Positions 1 to 9,082 are shown, counted from the stretch's first letter. The stretch is 37,297 bases of DNA from Prorocentrum cordatum (GCA_963575745.1 CAUYUJ010017857.1:184989-222285), one strand, 5' to 3'. Numbers and translations are program-made. Notes: generated by a model not told the origin, from the letters alone.

Positions 1-389
1 CGACGCGCACGAAGGATACAAGGGGTGCGCGAGCGGATCAGAGGAAAGGTGAGCGGGTCCGAGACAGGGACCAGGACAAAAGTCCTGGACGCGGCCCTTC
101 AATCTGAATCGACGCTGACAGATCTGGCAGCGGAGAGCCGTACCCTTCAAGGTCGGCTCATGACCCGCACTCCTCATTCTCCTAAGGCGGACCTGGAAGG
201 CAGGGATAGGAGGGGGCCGAGGGGGAGGACGGCCGAGCCGATCAGAAACACGGCGGGGGTTCTGCTCCACAACCTCCAGATGCACCGCCAGAAGGCGGTC
301 AAGCGTGTGAGACGTGACACGATCAACAAACGCCGTCACATCAACTTGCTCGGGGGAGGGGGCCACACGTTCAGTGGCCCACCCCGCAA

Positions 390-840
390 AGAAATCAGCA
401 CACCAATTAAGGAAAAACTCCTCCTCCCCAGTGGCGAATTGGGCCCTCTGGTGGGTCGTCGAGTGGCTCTTGGTCCACAGAACGTCGACTGAACCAGGAC
501 CTCGATCGTCTAAGGCCGACCAGATCCGAACCCAAATATCGAGCATCGAGCTGCTAGCCACGATCTGAGCTCGTGGCTGCCTTAGCCCTCTCACCAAGGG
601 CAAGTAATCAGAGTAGCACAATATATCACCCACAATATGACTCAGAACCATGATAAATGCATAAAGTTCAGCTCGGGGACTAGACTGCTCCAAGGTAGGA
701 AGACCACCGCACATAATGGTATACAGCTGCAACGAGAGACCATCTGGAACCCCAAGACTGACTATAGCCCAACCGCATCGCCTCAACCTCTTATCTCTGG
801 CGTGAACCCCTCCAGAGCCATCAAGGCCCCATGCACCTCC
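390..840 (-). other. RNase H domain of element A ORF2
   Basis: The frame shows WGLDGSGG with the first Asp (820-822), SPRAELYAF with the Glu (667-669), CYSDYL with the second Asp (607-609), WTKSH with the His (463-465), and WCADFFAGWA with the last Asp (394-396). The D-E-D-H-D order, with Glu to Asp 20 residues apart, fits type I RNase H. The domain would remove template RNA during cDNA synthesis. It is absent from the track of complete frames only because the frame runs off the window. Beyond it, CQICQRRF at about 105-130 may begin a further zinc finger. Confidence 0.85.
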
Positions 841-1035
841 AGGAACCCGACGCTGAGCCCTCAGGGTGCCCCATGTCCAGGTACAAGCAGAGGGTGGAGG
901 TAGGTGACCACAAGATGCATCAAGGCAGGGTACCCCACGAGTAAAGAAAGCACTATGGATGTCAGCAGCAAGGGCATCATGAACCAAATGTTCACTATTC
1001 TCAATACTCGGATCCGTCAAGTACTGGTTACTCGG

Positions 1036-1113
1036 ACATCCCCAACAACGGCGCAGAGGTGTTTCCCGCGCGTCACCACATCGGAAACAACGGCCTGAGG
1101 TCAAATATCCACA
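1036..1113 (-). other. Cys-rich knuckle between RT and RNase H
   Basis: The second ORF2 frame reads DCGYLTSGRCFRCGDARETP followed by LRRCWGCPSN. Many LINE ORF2 proteins have a C-x-x-C-G, E-T, H, W-x-C knuckle after the RT. Here the Cys, Gly, Glu-Thr and Trp-x-Cys are recognisable, but Arg stands where the His is usual. It is probably a zinc-binding or nucleic-acid-binding module; the His loss could weaken it. Confidence 0.55.
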
Positions 1114-1949
1114 GTCCTGCAGACGCGACTCGGGCCAAGCACCTCCGACAGCAATCGTAATCAAAAGGGCGGCGCCCTTAAAGTCGCCGTCGTCGAGCAA
1201 CTTCTTGTGCTTGGCACGAAGCACAGTAAGGTCAGCACCTGTCTCTAGGCCTTGCCCGCGGAAGTGCTGAGCGGCCTTGGCCCAGACAATGGACGAGCAA
1301 GACTCACGGACAGCCGAGGTAAGATGATATCTGAAATCTGCATCAGTCAACCTAAGAGTGACACCAACACTTGCACGCCACTCATCAACACGTCGTGGTT
1401 CCCATCCTAGATCCAGAACAGTAGCATACAGGGCTGCAGTGGGACCTCGAACGAGACGCCACCGACTCGACTCCTGCGACTTACCGATCGTGTCGTGCAG
1501 GGCCTCCCAGACTCTCCGAACTCCAGACCGAAGACCTCCAGGAAGAGAAACCCAAACTTCCGAAATCAAGGTAAGTTGTTCAACACGGATCCGATAAACA
1601 TGATCATCTTTAGTAGCATGCAACACTCGCAACACAGTGCTAACACAAGCCCCAGACGACCAAAATCCAGAGCACGCTGCAGCCGAGGATCTGAACTGCC
1701 CAGTAGCACCCGCAGGACGCCCAAGGGGAGCATGGCCCCAGGTACCCACAGCCAAAATGCCTGGCTTGAAATCCTTACGAGAAGCCCCACAAAGCTTGGC
1801 CAGGTAACTCAACTTCCTGGCACGACGGAAAGCGAGCGAGCGTCTCTGCTGGACCTTCCAGGTGGATCGTCTTTTATTGGCAGTAGTGACAGATCCGAGA
1901 TCCTTCACTCCATCAGCAAAAGAAATGGAGACTTCATATCTCCTGAACT

Positions 1950-2660
1950 CGTCCTGCAGGAGCCGCTGCAGCTCCACGGACGAGGCGACTGCAAGCGACT
2001 TAGAGCTGACGACACACCCCAGCTCAGAGATATCATGCTGAAAATCGGCAGCGGCCTGGGGCAGGTAGCGGCAGATGAAAGCGACAGAGCCTTGCAGGTA
2101 CTGTGTGATGTCGTCAGCATACGACCTAATTGGGACACGAACGTGTGGGTGGTCTCCAGGTCCTCTAGGGATCCTATGATGAGCCTTCTCCAGGACCCCG
2201 TACAGGTAGCACTGGACCCAGGGCAGACTCTGACAACAACCCGCCAAGATGGACTCACCAGAGGCAACACCTTCGAAAGACTCCCAGACACTTCCAAAAT
2301 CCTCGGAGACGTGTGAATGAGGAGCCCCATGTACAACAGGTGGGCGGGGTAATCTTGATTCACCGCCAAGTGCAGGAGCTTGCTGGGGCTCACGGAGTCA
2401 AAGAACTTCTCGAGGTCCCAGTGGAGGGCACAGGAGTGGGACCCACAGGTACGGGCCACTTCATGGGCCAACTCACGAAAGAGGGCAGCCTTCAAGGCCG
2501 ATGAGCCCTTGACCGCAGAGTCCCAGAAGTCAATGTGGGCCCTGCTCCAATCATCGATGTCAAAGCCTCTGGCCTGACAAAAGATCCTGTTGATGCTGGG
2601 GCACTTCGCGATTGCCCGCTCATCGCAGATAAACTTCGGCAGCATCGCCATGAGACAGAC
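1950..2660 (-). other. Reverse transcriptase domain of element A ORF2, split by a frameshift
   Basis: An N-terminal MLPKFICDERAIAKCPS segment matches the RT0/motif 1 region of LINE polymerases. HWDLEKFFDSV is motif A with its first Asp. After the frameshift at about 2260 come SILAGCCQSL, occupying the position of motif B, and SYADDITQYL, motif C with both catalytic Asp (YADD codons 2110-2121). The motif B position has AGC-x-S rather than the common PQGS; element B has AGCSYAT there, so it appears to be a feature of this family rather than damage. Confidence 0.88.
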
Positions 2661-3759
2661 ATAGCACTGAGGGGGGAAGCGCAAATTCTCTTCCACAGAA
2701 CGCAGGATGCCAGTGGACACTTCGAGAGAATCCACTGGAGCGTCCAAAAGAGCACGAGGCGACCACATATCAACACCGAGAGCGGTCTTCGCCCTGAAGC
2801 AAGTACACGCACGAGCAACATCAGAAACTTCGAGCAGGGGGGTATCTTCCAGAGCGACTAAAGCTTGTGACCTAAGCTCGCTCATGCCCGCATTCAAACA
2901 AGACAGCTGCTGTGCGGAAGGAGTCCACCAAGACGACCACATATCTTCACGATATCTCATCATATCCTTTGGGGTGTTCACGATGCCTCCAGGAGTCTCC
3001 AAGTATTCAACCCAAACCTTCTCTTCAGCTTTCAGGTAACGATGAACAGGACTAGCTCCCCGAGGTAACGACGACGTCAACCAGGTTTTCATGCTACTCC
3101 TAGTCTTGGCATGAGCTAGGGACCATGATTTAGCACAAACATCACCTGCAGCGTCGACGAGGTTTCGCAACGTACCTTCCGATCGTGGGGGGTTCTCAAG
3201 CATCTCCTTCCAACTCTCAGCGTCGTCTGGGCTGACGAGGGGCTCGATGTGAGCAAAGACGTCGGCCGCCAAGGCAGAGAGAACAGTGCGACGCTGGCGG
3301 GCAGCATCAGAGAAAGGTGACTTGCATGTGAGCCGCCATGACCCATACAGCCGGCTCGAACCGAGAGACCAAAAGGACAAGTCAGGATTCCGAAAACTCT
3401 GCGCCTGCGCACCGCGAGTCATCAGAGAACAGTCCTTTCGCTTCAGCATGGAACCACGACCAAGATATCTGCGTGGATCAGAAACAAGAGCGCACGCGCG
3501 TGAAAGAGCTCGCAACTCCATAGCACGAGACCAAATAAGATACTGCATCCCAATACTCCTAGACAAGAACTCCTTCGAGTGCTCAGACATAGCCTCAGAA
3601 AGGTCCTCAGGCATGACCAAGGGAGCCTCCAGGATGCTTTTGCCAGGGCCCCCAAGGCTTTGAGCCGCCGACATATAGGTGAGCCAGTGACTATCGGGGC
3701 CCAGGGCCTCAGGAACCTCCAGGGGCTTCACGCGAATACACTGGGGCTCCACCATGGCT

Positions 3760-4440
3760 TCGAGGTCCAAGATCACGTCCAAGCACGCGTGCGTCTTGAA
3801 TGGGGACAGGAGGTCGGCAGACACTTTGAGGTAAGGGAACAACAGGGGAGAGCACACGACGTAATCAATCATCGTTTCCCCAACCGAACAGGTAAACTCA
3901 ACATTGCCAGGGGCCAGGGTTCGAGCGGACATCAGTTCCAAGACTCCAGCATCTTCCAGGAAATCAACCGACCTGTTAAAATCGCCCATCAGGAACCATG
4001 GGATAGCCAGACCCCGAACGATTTCAGCAACCGCACGCAGGCGACAAGAGTTCACTCCAGAAACGCCAATGGATGGCACAAGGTAGATGACTCCAACAGC
4101 TACCGTACACGCCTTCAGACGCAATTCGAGAAAGAACCAACATTCTCCTGCACCCACCTGCTTAGCCCCTCGCGCTTGGACAAGAAACTTGCGAAAGCAG
4201 AGACGTGGCTGGACGACAGCAGCAACCCCTCCGTGAGTTCCCCCTCCAGGCGAGTCAAGAGCATCCTGAAAGTAGGGTGACCACTTCATGTGGCGGCAAT
4301 CCTTCTTGGCCCGAAAACATTCTGGCCCTCTGACATGGTGTTCAGCCATGAATATTCCATCAACCTCAGAAACCTTAGCTGCCAGAAAGTCCTGAGTGAG
4401 CTTCGACCACTGAGTTATATTCGCAAACTTGAAACGCACG
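3760..4440 (-). other. Endonuclease (EEP/AP-like) domain of element A ORF2
   Basis: Motifs of the exonuclease-endonuclease-phosphatase fold appear in order: FKFANITQW with the motif I Asn, FMAEHH with the metal-binding Glu (4341-4343), MGDFNRSVDF with the catalytic Asp/Asn pair (Asp codon 3981-3983), MIDYVVCS, and a terminal KTHACLDV with the final His (3789-3791) in the place of the usual SDH. The family nicks target DNA to start target-primed reverse transcription. All the key residues I can identify are intact. Confidence 0.88.
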
Positions 4441-4521
4441 TGCTTAGCAACAGCAGGAGAGATCAAAGACTTGACCTCTCCGTGGTCGGGCTGCAGCCGC
4501 CCATGGGGCGGAGGGGCACTG

Positions 4522-5946
4522 CTAAACACGCGGCGGCACAGAAGACTGGGCGGCCTCAGAAGCAGCAGCCGCACCCGCAGCAGCAGCGCCTCCAACACCT
4601 CCCTGTTTGTCCATCTGGGTGGCCGCGACGGTGCAGAACGTGCGGTGCATGTCGCAGGTGACGGCCTGGGAAGTACGCGCACGCTTGACCAACTTAGCCA
4701 CCAGCCTCTTCTGCAGCAGATCGGTGTACTCCTTGGCTGCGGCCGCGTCCAAGCCAGCCTCGCCTGCTCTCTTCTTGAGCTCACGGAACTGGTCGCGTTC
4801 AACTTGATCGAGTTCGTCTCCAACTTCACTGCCCAACTCAGACACATCGTCGGGCTGTGCGTCTCGCATACGCTGCAGGTGGAGTCGATACTGTTGCCAC
4901 TTCTCAAGCTGGATGCCAGAGTAGCGGACAAGTAGCTCGAGCATGGGATCGTCGAACTCATGCAGGCGGGACTCCACATACACGAAGTCGACGAGACGGC
5001 CACGCAACCAAGGGATATTGTCTGCACCATCTTCCATATCGACATCAGCATCAGCAGCGGCCGCGCAGCCTGCCACGGCCGCGCCAGGCGGGGGGGCGCA
5101 AACCCCGCCTGCAGCGCCAGGGCCGACGGCAGGCTGGGGGCCGCCGTCGCCGCCAGGCGGGGGGGCGCGAGCCCCGCCTGAAGCGTCGAGGCGGCCTGCG
5201 TCCGCGGCCGCCTGAGCCTGGCACTCAGCCTCGCGCCGCTGCTCCTCAATCTTGCTCTGCTTGAACATCTCAACACTGAAAGCCAACTTCCTGGAGTCGG
5301 CCTCCCGCGTCTCACGGCGAGCCACCTCGAGGTTCTGCTCCGCCATGAGATGATTCTTCTGCATCTCCTCCATCGTAGCCTTTGCACGGTTGAAACGGTC
5401 CAACCTCCATTGCACCTCCTGGGCAGCCAACCTCTCGTTTTTGGATGCGGCCTCCACTTCCCGAGCAAGCCGCGTCTGCTCGAGCGCGGCCATCTGATCC
5501 AGCTCACCAGCCGTGAACAGACGGATCTCGGGAGGCGCAGGCGGGGCGGCATCGCGAGCCACCCCTGCAAGGGCAGGGTAGTGAACAGCCCAGCGCTCCA
5601 ACTCCTGCACGAGGTGGGGCGGCATCGGGACAGCAGCAGCGCCAGGGGCAGCAGCAGCACCGAGTCCGACTCCACCAGGACCGCCCTGATGAGCCTGATC
5701 GCCATGCCAAGGACGAGGACCATCAAGGTATTGACCACCGCACAAGACTGCAGGCGCGGTGACCATGACGAGAGTACTCCCAGTGCGTGCAGAGAGAACA
5801 GATCTTGTACGAGTTGTCCTTCGACTTGACCTTCTTCTTGCCACGGGACCCGACTGAGGACCGCCAGCACTCTCAGGCTGCCATACCCAAGAGCCTTTCC
5901 CTTCGCCACCAGCGACGCGCCACGGAGCACTCCGACGCCACGCCAT
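4522..5946 (-). CDS. Element A ORF1: coiled-coil RNA-binding-type protein (474 codons)
   Basis: This ORF opens with the ATG 138 nt after the SL relic and ends just before the endonuclease frame. Residues about 147-247 are charged, Ala/Glu/Arg-rich and lack proline, as expected for a long coiled coil. Residues 253-305 are a Gly/Pro/Ala-rich linker with repeated APPPG motifs, followed by an acidic patch (DVDMEDG) and a second helical region at 315-425. LINE ORF1 proteins typically multimerise through a coiled coil and bind element RNA; that role is inferred here. A Cys-rich segment that resembles the N-terminal finger of element B is found in another frame (5738-5846), so residues about 35-68 as read in this frame are probably not the ancestral sequence. 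ORF2 lies in the +1 frame relative to this one. Confidence 0.8.
   Translation of the reverse strand: MAWRRSAPWRVAGGEGKGSWVWQPESAGGPQSGPVARRRSSRRTTRTRSVLSARTGSTLVMVTAPAVLCGGQYLDGPRPWHGDQAHQGGPGGVGLGAAAAPGAAAVPMPPHLVQELERWAVHYPALAGVARDAAPPAPPEIRLFTAGELDQMAALEQTRLAREVEAASKNERLAAQEVQWRLDRFNRAKATMEEMQKNHLMAEQNLEVARRETREADSRKLAFSVEMFKQSKIEEQRREAECQAQAAADAGRLDASGGARAPPPGGDGGPQPAVGPGAAGGVCAPPPGAAVAGCAAAADADVDMEDGADNIPWLRGRLVDFVYVESRLHEFDDPMLELLVRYSGIQLEKWQQYRLHLQRMRDAQPDDVSELGSEVGDELDQVERDQFRELKKRAGEAGLDAAAAKEYTDLLQKRLVAKLVKRARTSQAVTCDMHRTFCTVAATQMDKQGGVGGAAAAGAAAASEAAQSSVPPRV
5738..5846 (-). other. Zinc-finger segment of element A ORF1 in a shifted frame
   Basis: In the frame one base back from ORF1, the minus strand encodes SRGKKKVKSKDNSYK followed by ICSLCTHWEYSRHGHRAC, then a stop soon after. 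The Cys-x2-Cys, aromatic, His/Arg and Cys spacing parallels the finger at the start of element B ORF1 (GWYCGKCGFFNYGHRRVC). The ORF1 frame on either side (residues up to about 33 and from about 68) is coherent, and it supplies a further Cys at LCGG. The simplest reading is two compensating one-base indels near 5846 and 5740 that moved the finger out of frame. They may be genuine decay or base-calling errors. Confidence 0.6.
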
Positions 5947-6084
5947 GGCAGGACAGGAATGGAGGCTAGCGAACCCCTATCCCCAGGGCGGACTGAGGAA
6001 GTGACCTCCGTGAAGGATGAAGACTGCCGCGGATTAGCGGTATCCAGTTTGGCCAGTGCGGGCTCAGCCCGCAAAAGCATCAGT

Positions 6085-6106
6085 CTTGAGCCAAAATGGC
6101 TACGGA
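6085..6106 (-). other. Relic dinoflagellate spliced-leader sequence at the 5' end of element A
   Basis: On the minus strand these 22 bases read T, CCGTAGCCATTTTGG, CTCAAG, identical at all 22 positions to the conserved dinoflagellate SL (first base D = T here). The SL is normally added to mRNAs by trans-splicing and is not encoded at the gene, so its presence in DNA means the element was copied from a trans-spliced RNA. It ends 138 nt before the ORF1 ATG. The DNA beyond it (6107 upward) is a GGA microsatellite, consistent with the SL marking the true 5' end of the insertion. Confidence 0.95.
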
Positions 6107-6186
6107 GGGGGAGGAGGAGGGGGAGGAGGAGGGGGAGGAGGAAGAGGAGGAGGAGGAGGAGGAGGAGGAGGAGGAGGAGGAGGAGG
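6105..6186 (+). repeat. (GGA)n microsatellite
   Basis: An almost pure run of GGA triplets with some GGGGGA variants directly abuts the 5' end of element A. It generates a long leucine-rich frame on the minus strand that is fused by chance to the ORF2 frame. Confidence 0.95.
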
Positions 6187-6552
6187 CCTCGCCCGACCAC
6201 GTCCGGCTTCTCCGTTCCGCCCCTCCCTGCGATGTTCGGCGCAAACCCCTGCTACACTACCGAAGTCTACAAGGGTCGACCACGGCGGACACAAGAAGCA
6301 GCACAACCGTTCAATGCAAGCCTGGTCCTAGTCATCGTCGCATGCACCCTCTCAGCCTCATGTTGCACGTATTATTTGTCGTCACCCGCTCCTTTTGCTT
6401 CGATCCTCCCCTTCTCATTGAAAAGAGCGGTCGTGCGAACTGCAATCACAAGACCTTGCAGGCAAGAAGGCAGACAAGGCTACGACGACATCACACCTTG
6501 ACGGGCTCGAGGCGGGCACATGTAGGGCACCTGACCAACTCTGCTTGTCGCA
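6187..6552. other. No gene recognised
   Basis: Mixed sequence between two simple repeats. Frames are open but none shows a recognisable domain or coherent composition. Confidence 0.4.
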
Positions 6553-6662
6553 TCCCCTCTCCTCTTCCCCCTATCCCCTCTCCCCTCTCCCCATCCCCTC
6601 TCCCCTCTCCCCTTCCCCTATCCCCTCCCCCTGTCCCCTCCCCCGTTCCCCTCTCCCCTTGC
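6553..6662 (+). repeat. Pyrimidine microsatellite (CCCCTCT-type units)
   Basis: About 110 bases consist of CCCCTCTCC, CCCCTATCC and CCCCTTCC variants, a degenerate 7-10 bp pyrimidine-only repeat with strong strand asymmetry. Confidence 0.9.
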
Positions 6663-7544
6663 TCAGTGCCCGGTCTCCTTTCTCCGTGCCTTGACAATGG
6701 TATCCGCTCTCCCCTCTCCACCCCTGTGTTCTCCCAGATGCCTCCCTCCAGTCACGACTCGTCCTGCTCGCTGCAATCTGAGCATTTTCTCAGGGTGGAG
6801 GGCTCAGGGTGAAATACATGGGGCTTCTGCACCTCGAAAATCAATCCGTCCTGTGATTCACCTCTTGCAGGTTCAAGCCTCGAGAATCCATCGAAACGGC
6901 ATTTCAGATTTCACCCGTTGCCCTCCACCCAAAGAAAATGCTCGGGCAATATCTCCCTTTCGTCCCATCAATCCCGCGGTGCCCCGCGAGGAGGTACCCA
7001 CTGCCGGCGCGCGCACCGAACAGTGACGAGCAGCCGGCCAGCATGACAGCGACCTTGGTTCGCTTCACCACTCCTTGCGCGACTGCAGAGCGTCGAGTTC
7101 GACCGCCCCCAAGAGACGGGGGCCGACGGAGGCGGTGCGAGAAACTTGATCAGGGCGCGGCCTTCGAGAGGCGTGCCTGGAGGAGGGTGACGAGGACGCC
7201 TCCCTCGGTGGTAGGGGGCCAGCAGACCAGAACCAGTGCTGGCATGTCGCTTGGCACCGCCCATGAACACTGAATGCCAGTCTGCCAACCGAGCATGTGG
7301 ATCCGCTGCTCGTCCTCCTCTCTTGCCCTTTACGCTCAGGAGGAGAGTGAAATTGAAGACGAGGAGATGTAATGCAAGTAGCAACATCAGGAGCAAGGGC
7401 AGGAGGAGCTGAACAAGGTATCTCGACTTTCGAACCCAACCAGCTCTCTGGAGTTAGCGCTTCAACACTTCCAACCCATCTCATTCTCCTTCGGAAAAGG
7501 GGCGACCCATTCCCATAACCCCTCTCCCAGGTCAGGAGTCCAAT
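6663..7544. other. No gene recognised
   Basis: GC-rich sequence without domains, tRNA folds or clear repeats. Several frames of 80-140 codons are open on both strands, as expected by chance at this GC content. Confidence 0.4.
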
Positions 7545-7915
7545 TTAGCACGGTGCAGGATAAGACACATGGTCGGCAAGGCACGGCAACGTTTCCTCAT
7601 TTGGGAGGCCAGCCACGACACGGCAACTTTTCGAATTCTGACGCCAGGAGCGGCACGACTCGGCACGGCGCCCGGCACGACAATTTTCTCACGCATTCTG
7701 GAGGCCAAGTACGGCACAGCGCACGGCACGGCAACTTCCTCGCATCCCGAAGCCAAGCACAGCACGGCGCGATGTGCCAACTCTTCGCAATCCGAAGCCA
7801 AGAATGGCGTGGCAGGGCACCTTTCTCTACACTCTGGAAGCCAAGCGCGGCACGACACAGTACGGCGCACGGCACGACTCGGCATCACAACCTTCTAGCA
7901 GCCTGGCAGCCAAAT
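7545..7915 (+). repeat. Degenerate CACGGCA-type tandem repeat
   Basis: Units of roughly 45-70 bp carry a GGCACGGCA core followed by AACTT and a tail ending in GAAGCCAAG. About seven diverged units are visible. Related GGCACGGCACGG runs recur at 8120-8400, 9128-9245, 9495-9510 and 10560-10650, so this is a dispersed family. Minus-strand translations give recurring PCRAVPC. Confidence 0.75.
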
Positions 7916-7937
7916 TAGCAAAAGGAAAAACGCCATC

Positions 7938-8087
7938 AAAATAAACGTTTAGCGCTCCGCGTGGATTTCTTGCATCTGCGCTGGACCCCCTCCCCAGCGC
8001 ACGGAGCGCGCCAGTGGCGGCGCCGGAGGCGCCGCCGAGAAGAAAGAACGCCATACGGCGGCGCCAGAGGCGCCGCCGTGTGGCGTT
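7938..8087 (+). repeat. Half copy of foldback family I joined to a 19-bp-stem hairpin
   Basis: From about 7950 the left arm and inner hairpins of foldback family I (GCGCTCCGCG, GGATTTCTTG, then GCGCCAGTGGCGGCGCC) are present, but the right arm is missing. Instead the sequence runs into a separate hairpin with arms 8047-8065 and 8069-8087, 18 of 19 positions complementary plus one G-T pair, loop AGA. This looks like a truncated or rearranged copy. Confidence 0.65.
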
Positions 8088-8096
8088 TTTTCTTCT

Positions 8097-8446
8097 TCGA
8101 CAATTACGAGACGGTACGGTCACGGCAACTTTTTCGCGTTCCCCCCGTGGTACTTCGGTAACTTTGGTCATGGTCGTTTCACGGTACGGTCACGGCACCT
8201 TTTTCTTCCTCGACAGATACGGGACGGTAATTACGGCCACCGCCCTCCCCGCGGCGGCGGGAAGCCACCACGAAGCCTGACGCCGCACGGCACGGCACGG
8301 CAACCTGCGCCCCCGTCCCGGAGCCAGGCACGGCACCGCACGGCGCACGGCAGGGCCCACGGCACGGCACGGCACTGCCCGCCCGGGCAGCATGCGCCGC
8401 CCTTTTGGGGGAGCCAAGCGCACGACGGCCCGGCATCCTTTCGCAG
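8097..8446 (+). repeat. CACGGCA / CGGTACGGTCACGG dispersed repeat
   Basis: Two units of CGGTACGGTCACGGCA followed by TTTTTC lie at about 8111 and 8182, then GGCACGGCACGG runs at 8285-8380. They are related to the 7545-7915 array. No gene is visible. Confidence 0.65.
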
Positions 8447-8448
8447 TG

Positions 8449-8654
8449 TTCGGCGGCGGGCGAGGGGGGGGAAGTGAGAAGGAGGAGGCCTTCTCAGCAG
8501 GCGCGGAGGACCTCCCGGCCTTCTGAGAAGTGTTCTGAGCCTTCCCTGGAGACACCAAAAAACCTCTCACAAGGCTGGAGGGCTGCTGAGAAGCCCCGCC
8601 GCCTTCTGAGAAGGCCTCCTCCTTCTCACCTCCCCCGCATTGCTCGCCGCCGAA
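8449..8654. repeat. Foldback family II, uninterrupted copy (206 bp)
   Basis: The ends TTCGGCGGCG and CGCCGCCGAA are inverted, and the inverted match continues inward through the AGAAGGAGGAGGCCTTCTC segment for about 48 bp per side. The centre contains several CTTCTGAGAAG half-palindromes. The reverse complement aligns throughout with 9522-9905, where the same repeat is interrupted by a 175-bp insertion, making this the empty-site version. Confidence 0.85.
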
Positions 8655-8731
8655 TCTAATCGTATCGTGAAGGCACGGCCTGGCACGGCTCCGCAACTTC
8701 ATCGAACTCTGGCTGACAGTAGGGGAAGGAA

Positions 8732-8881
8732 GAATGACGTAAACACCAAAGCTCGGAGGTCCGCGCGGATCTCTCGGATCGGCGCTGACCCCCCTCCCTG
8801 GCGCGCGGAGCCCGCCAGGGGGGTACAGCGCAGATCCGAGAAATCCGCGCGGACCTCCGAGTTGTTCTGCTCATGCCATTC
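8732..8881. repeat. Foldback family I, copy at 8.7 kb (150 bp)
   Basis: The outer arms read CTCGGAGGTCCGCGCGGAT then CTCGGATCGGCGCTG on the left and the reverse complement on the right (CAGCGCAGATCCGAG, then ATCCGCGCGGACCTCCGAG). Between them a shorter GGCGCGCGGAGCCCGCC hairpin remains; the second inner hairpin seen in other copies is absent. Ends are AATGACGT and CATGCCATT. Confidence 0.85.
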
Positions 8882-8911
8882 TTTTGAGCAGGGACCGACC
8901 GTCCCGGCATT

Positions 8912-9082
8912 CCTATAGTCCTACCACCAAATTTTCTTAAAAATGCTCTAAGAACAAAAACAACGTTCTTAGAACATGAACCTGATGTGATAAAAACAAG
9001 ACAGACTCCGCCAGAAATGTTCTAAGAGCATTTCGTGGAAACCACAAGAGGTTCTCAGAACATTGTTTGGTAGGGCTATAGG
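8912..9082. repeat. AT-richer inverted-repeat element (171 bp)
   Basis: The ends CCTATAGTCCTACCA and TGGTAGGGCTATAGG are inverted with 14 of 15 positions matching. Inside are several TTCTAAGAAC / TTCTTAGAAC / TTCTCAGAAC palindromes. It is clearly more AT-rich than its surroundings. No target-site duplication is evident in the flanks, so a mobile origin is likely but unproven. Confidence 0.65.

Larger units (their letters stand above)
1..4521 (-). pseudogene. Element A ORF2: endonuclease-RT-RNase H polyprotein, one frameshift
   Basis: The protein starts near the ORF1 stop with no obvious Met; the frame is open far upstream, so the real start is unclear. It reads in one frame from the endonuclease (from about 4440) through RT motif A (DLEKFFDSV, 2391-2430), then continues in the next frame, open without a stop from about 2260 to position 1. 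The second frame carries RT motif B-like ESILAGCCQS, motif C YADD (2110-2121), a Cys knuckle (1036-1113) and RNase H (390-840). The shift falls between VLPLV and ESILAG at about 2253-2268. Rejoining the two gives more than 1,500 codons running off the edge. Enzymatically it would nick the target and prime reverse transcription there. The single indel makes this copy inactive unless it is a sequencing error. Confidence 0.88.
1..6106 (-). mobile_element. Element A: non-LTR (LINE-type) retrotransposon, 3' end beyond window edge
   Basis: Read on the minus strand from 6106 down to 1, the element shows in order: a spliced-leader relic (6106-6085), a 138-nt leader, ORF1 with a zinc-finger region and coiled coil (5946-4522), and ORF2 with endonuclease, reverse transcriptase, Cys knuckle and RNase H. 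ORF2 is still open at position 1, so the 3' end, any tail and the downstream target-site duplication are outside the window. No LTR, integrase or protease is present. The order endonuclease, RT, RNase H is that of RNase H-bearing LINEs. The copy has one frameshift in ORF2 (about 2260) and a pair of compensating shifts in ORF1 but no in-frame stop in roughly 1,500 ORF2 codons, so it is young or contains sequencing errors. It shares architecture with element B at the other end of the window. Confidence 0.93.

Noticed and set aside
1905-6200. The 1431-codon minus frame taken as a single protein
   Set aside because: Its first third is a poly-Leu microsatellite and the shadow of ORF1, and its last 100 codons after about 2260 are out of frame with the RT. 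Only about 2260-4521 is genuine ORF2.
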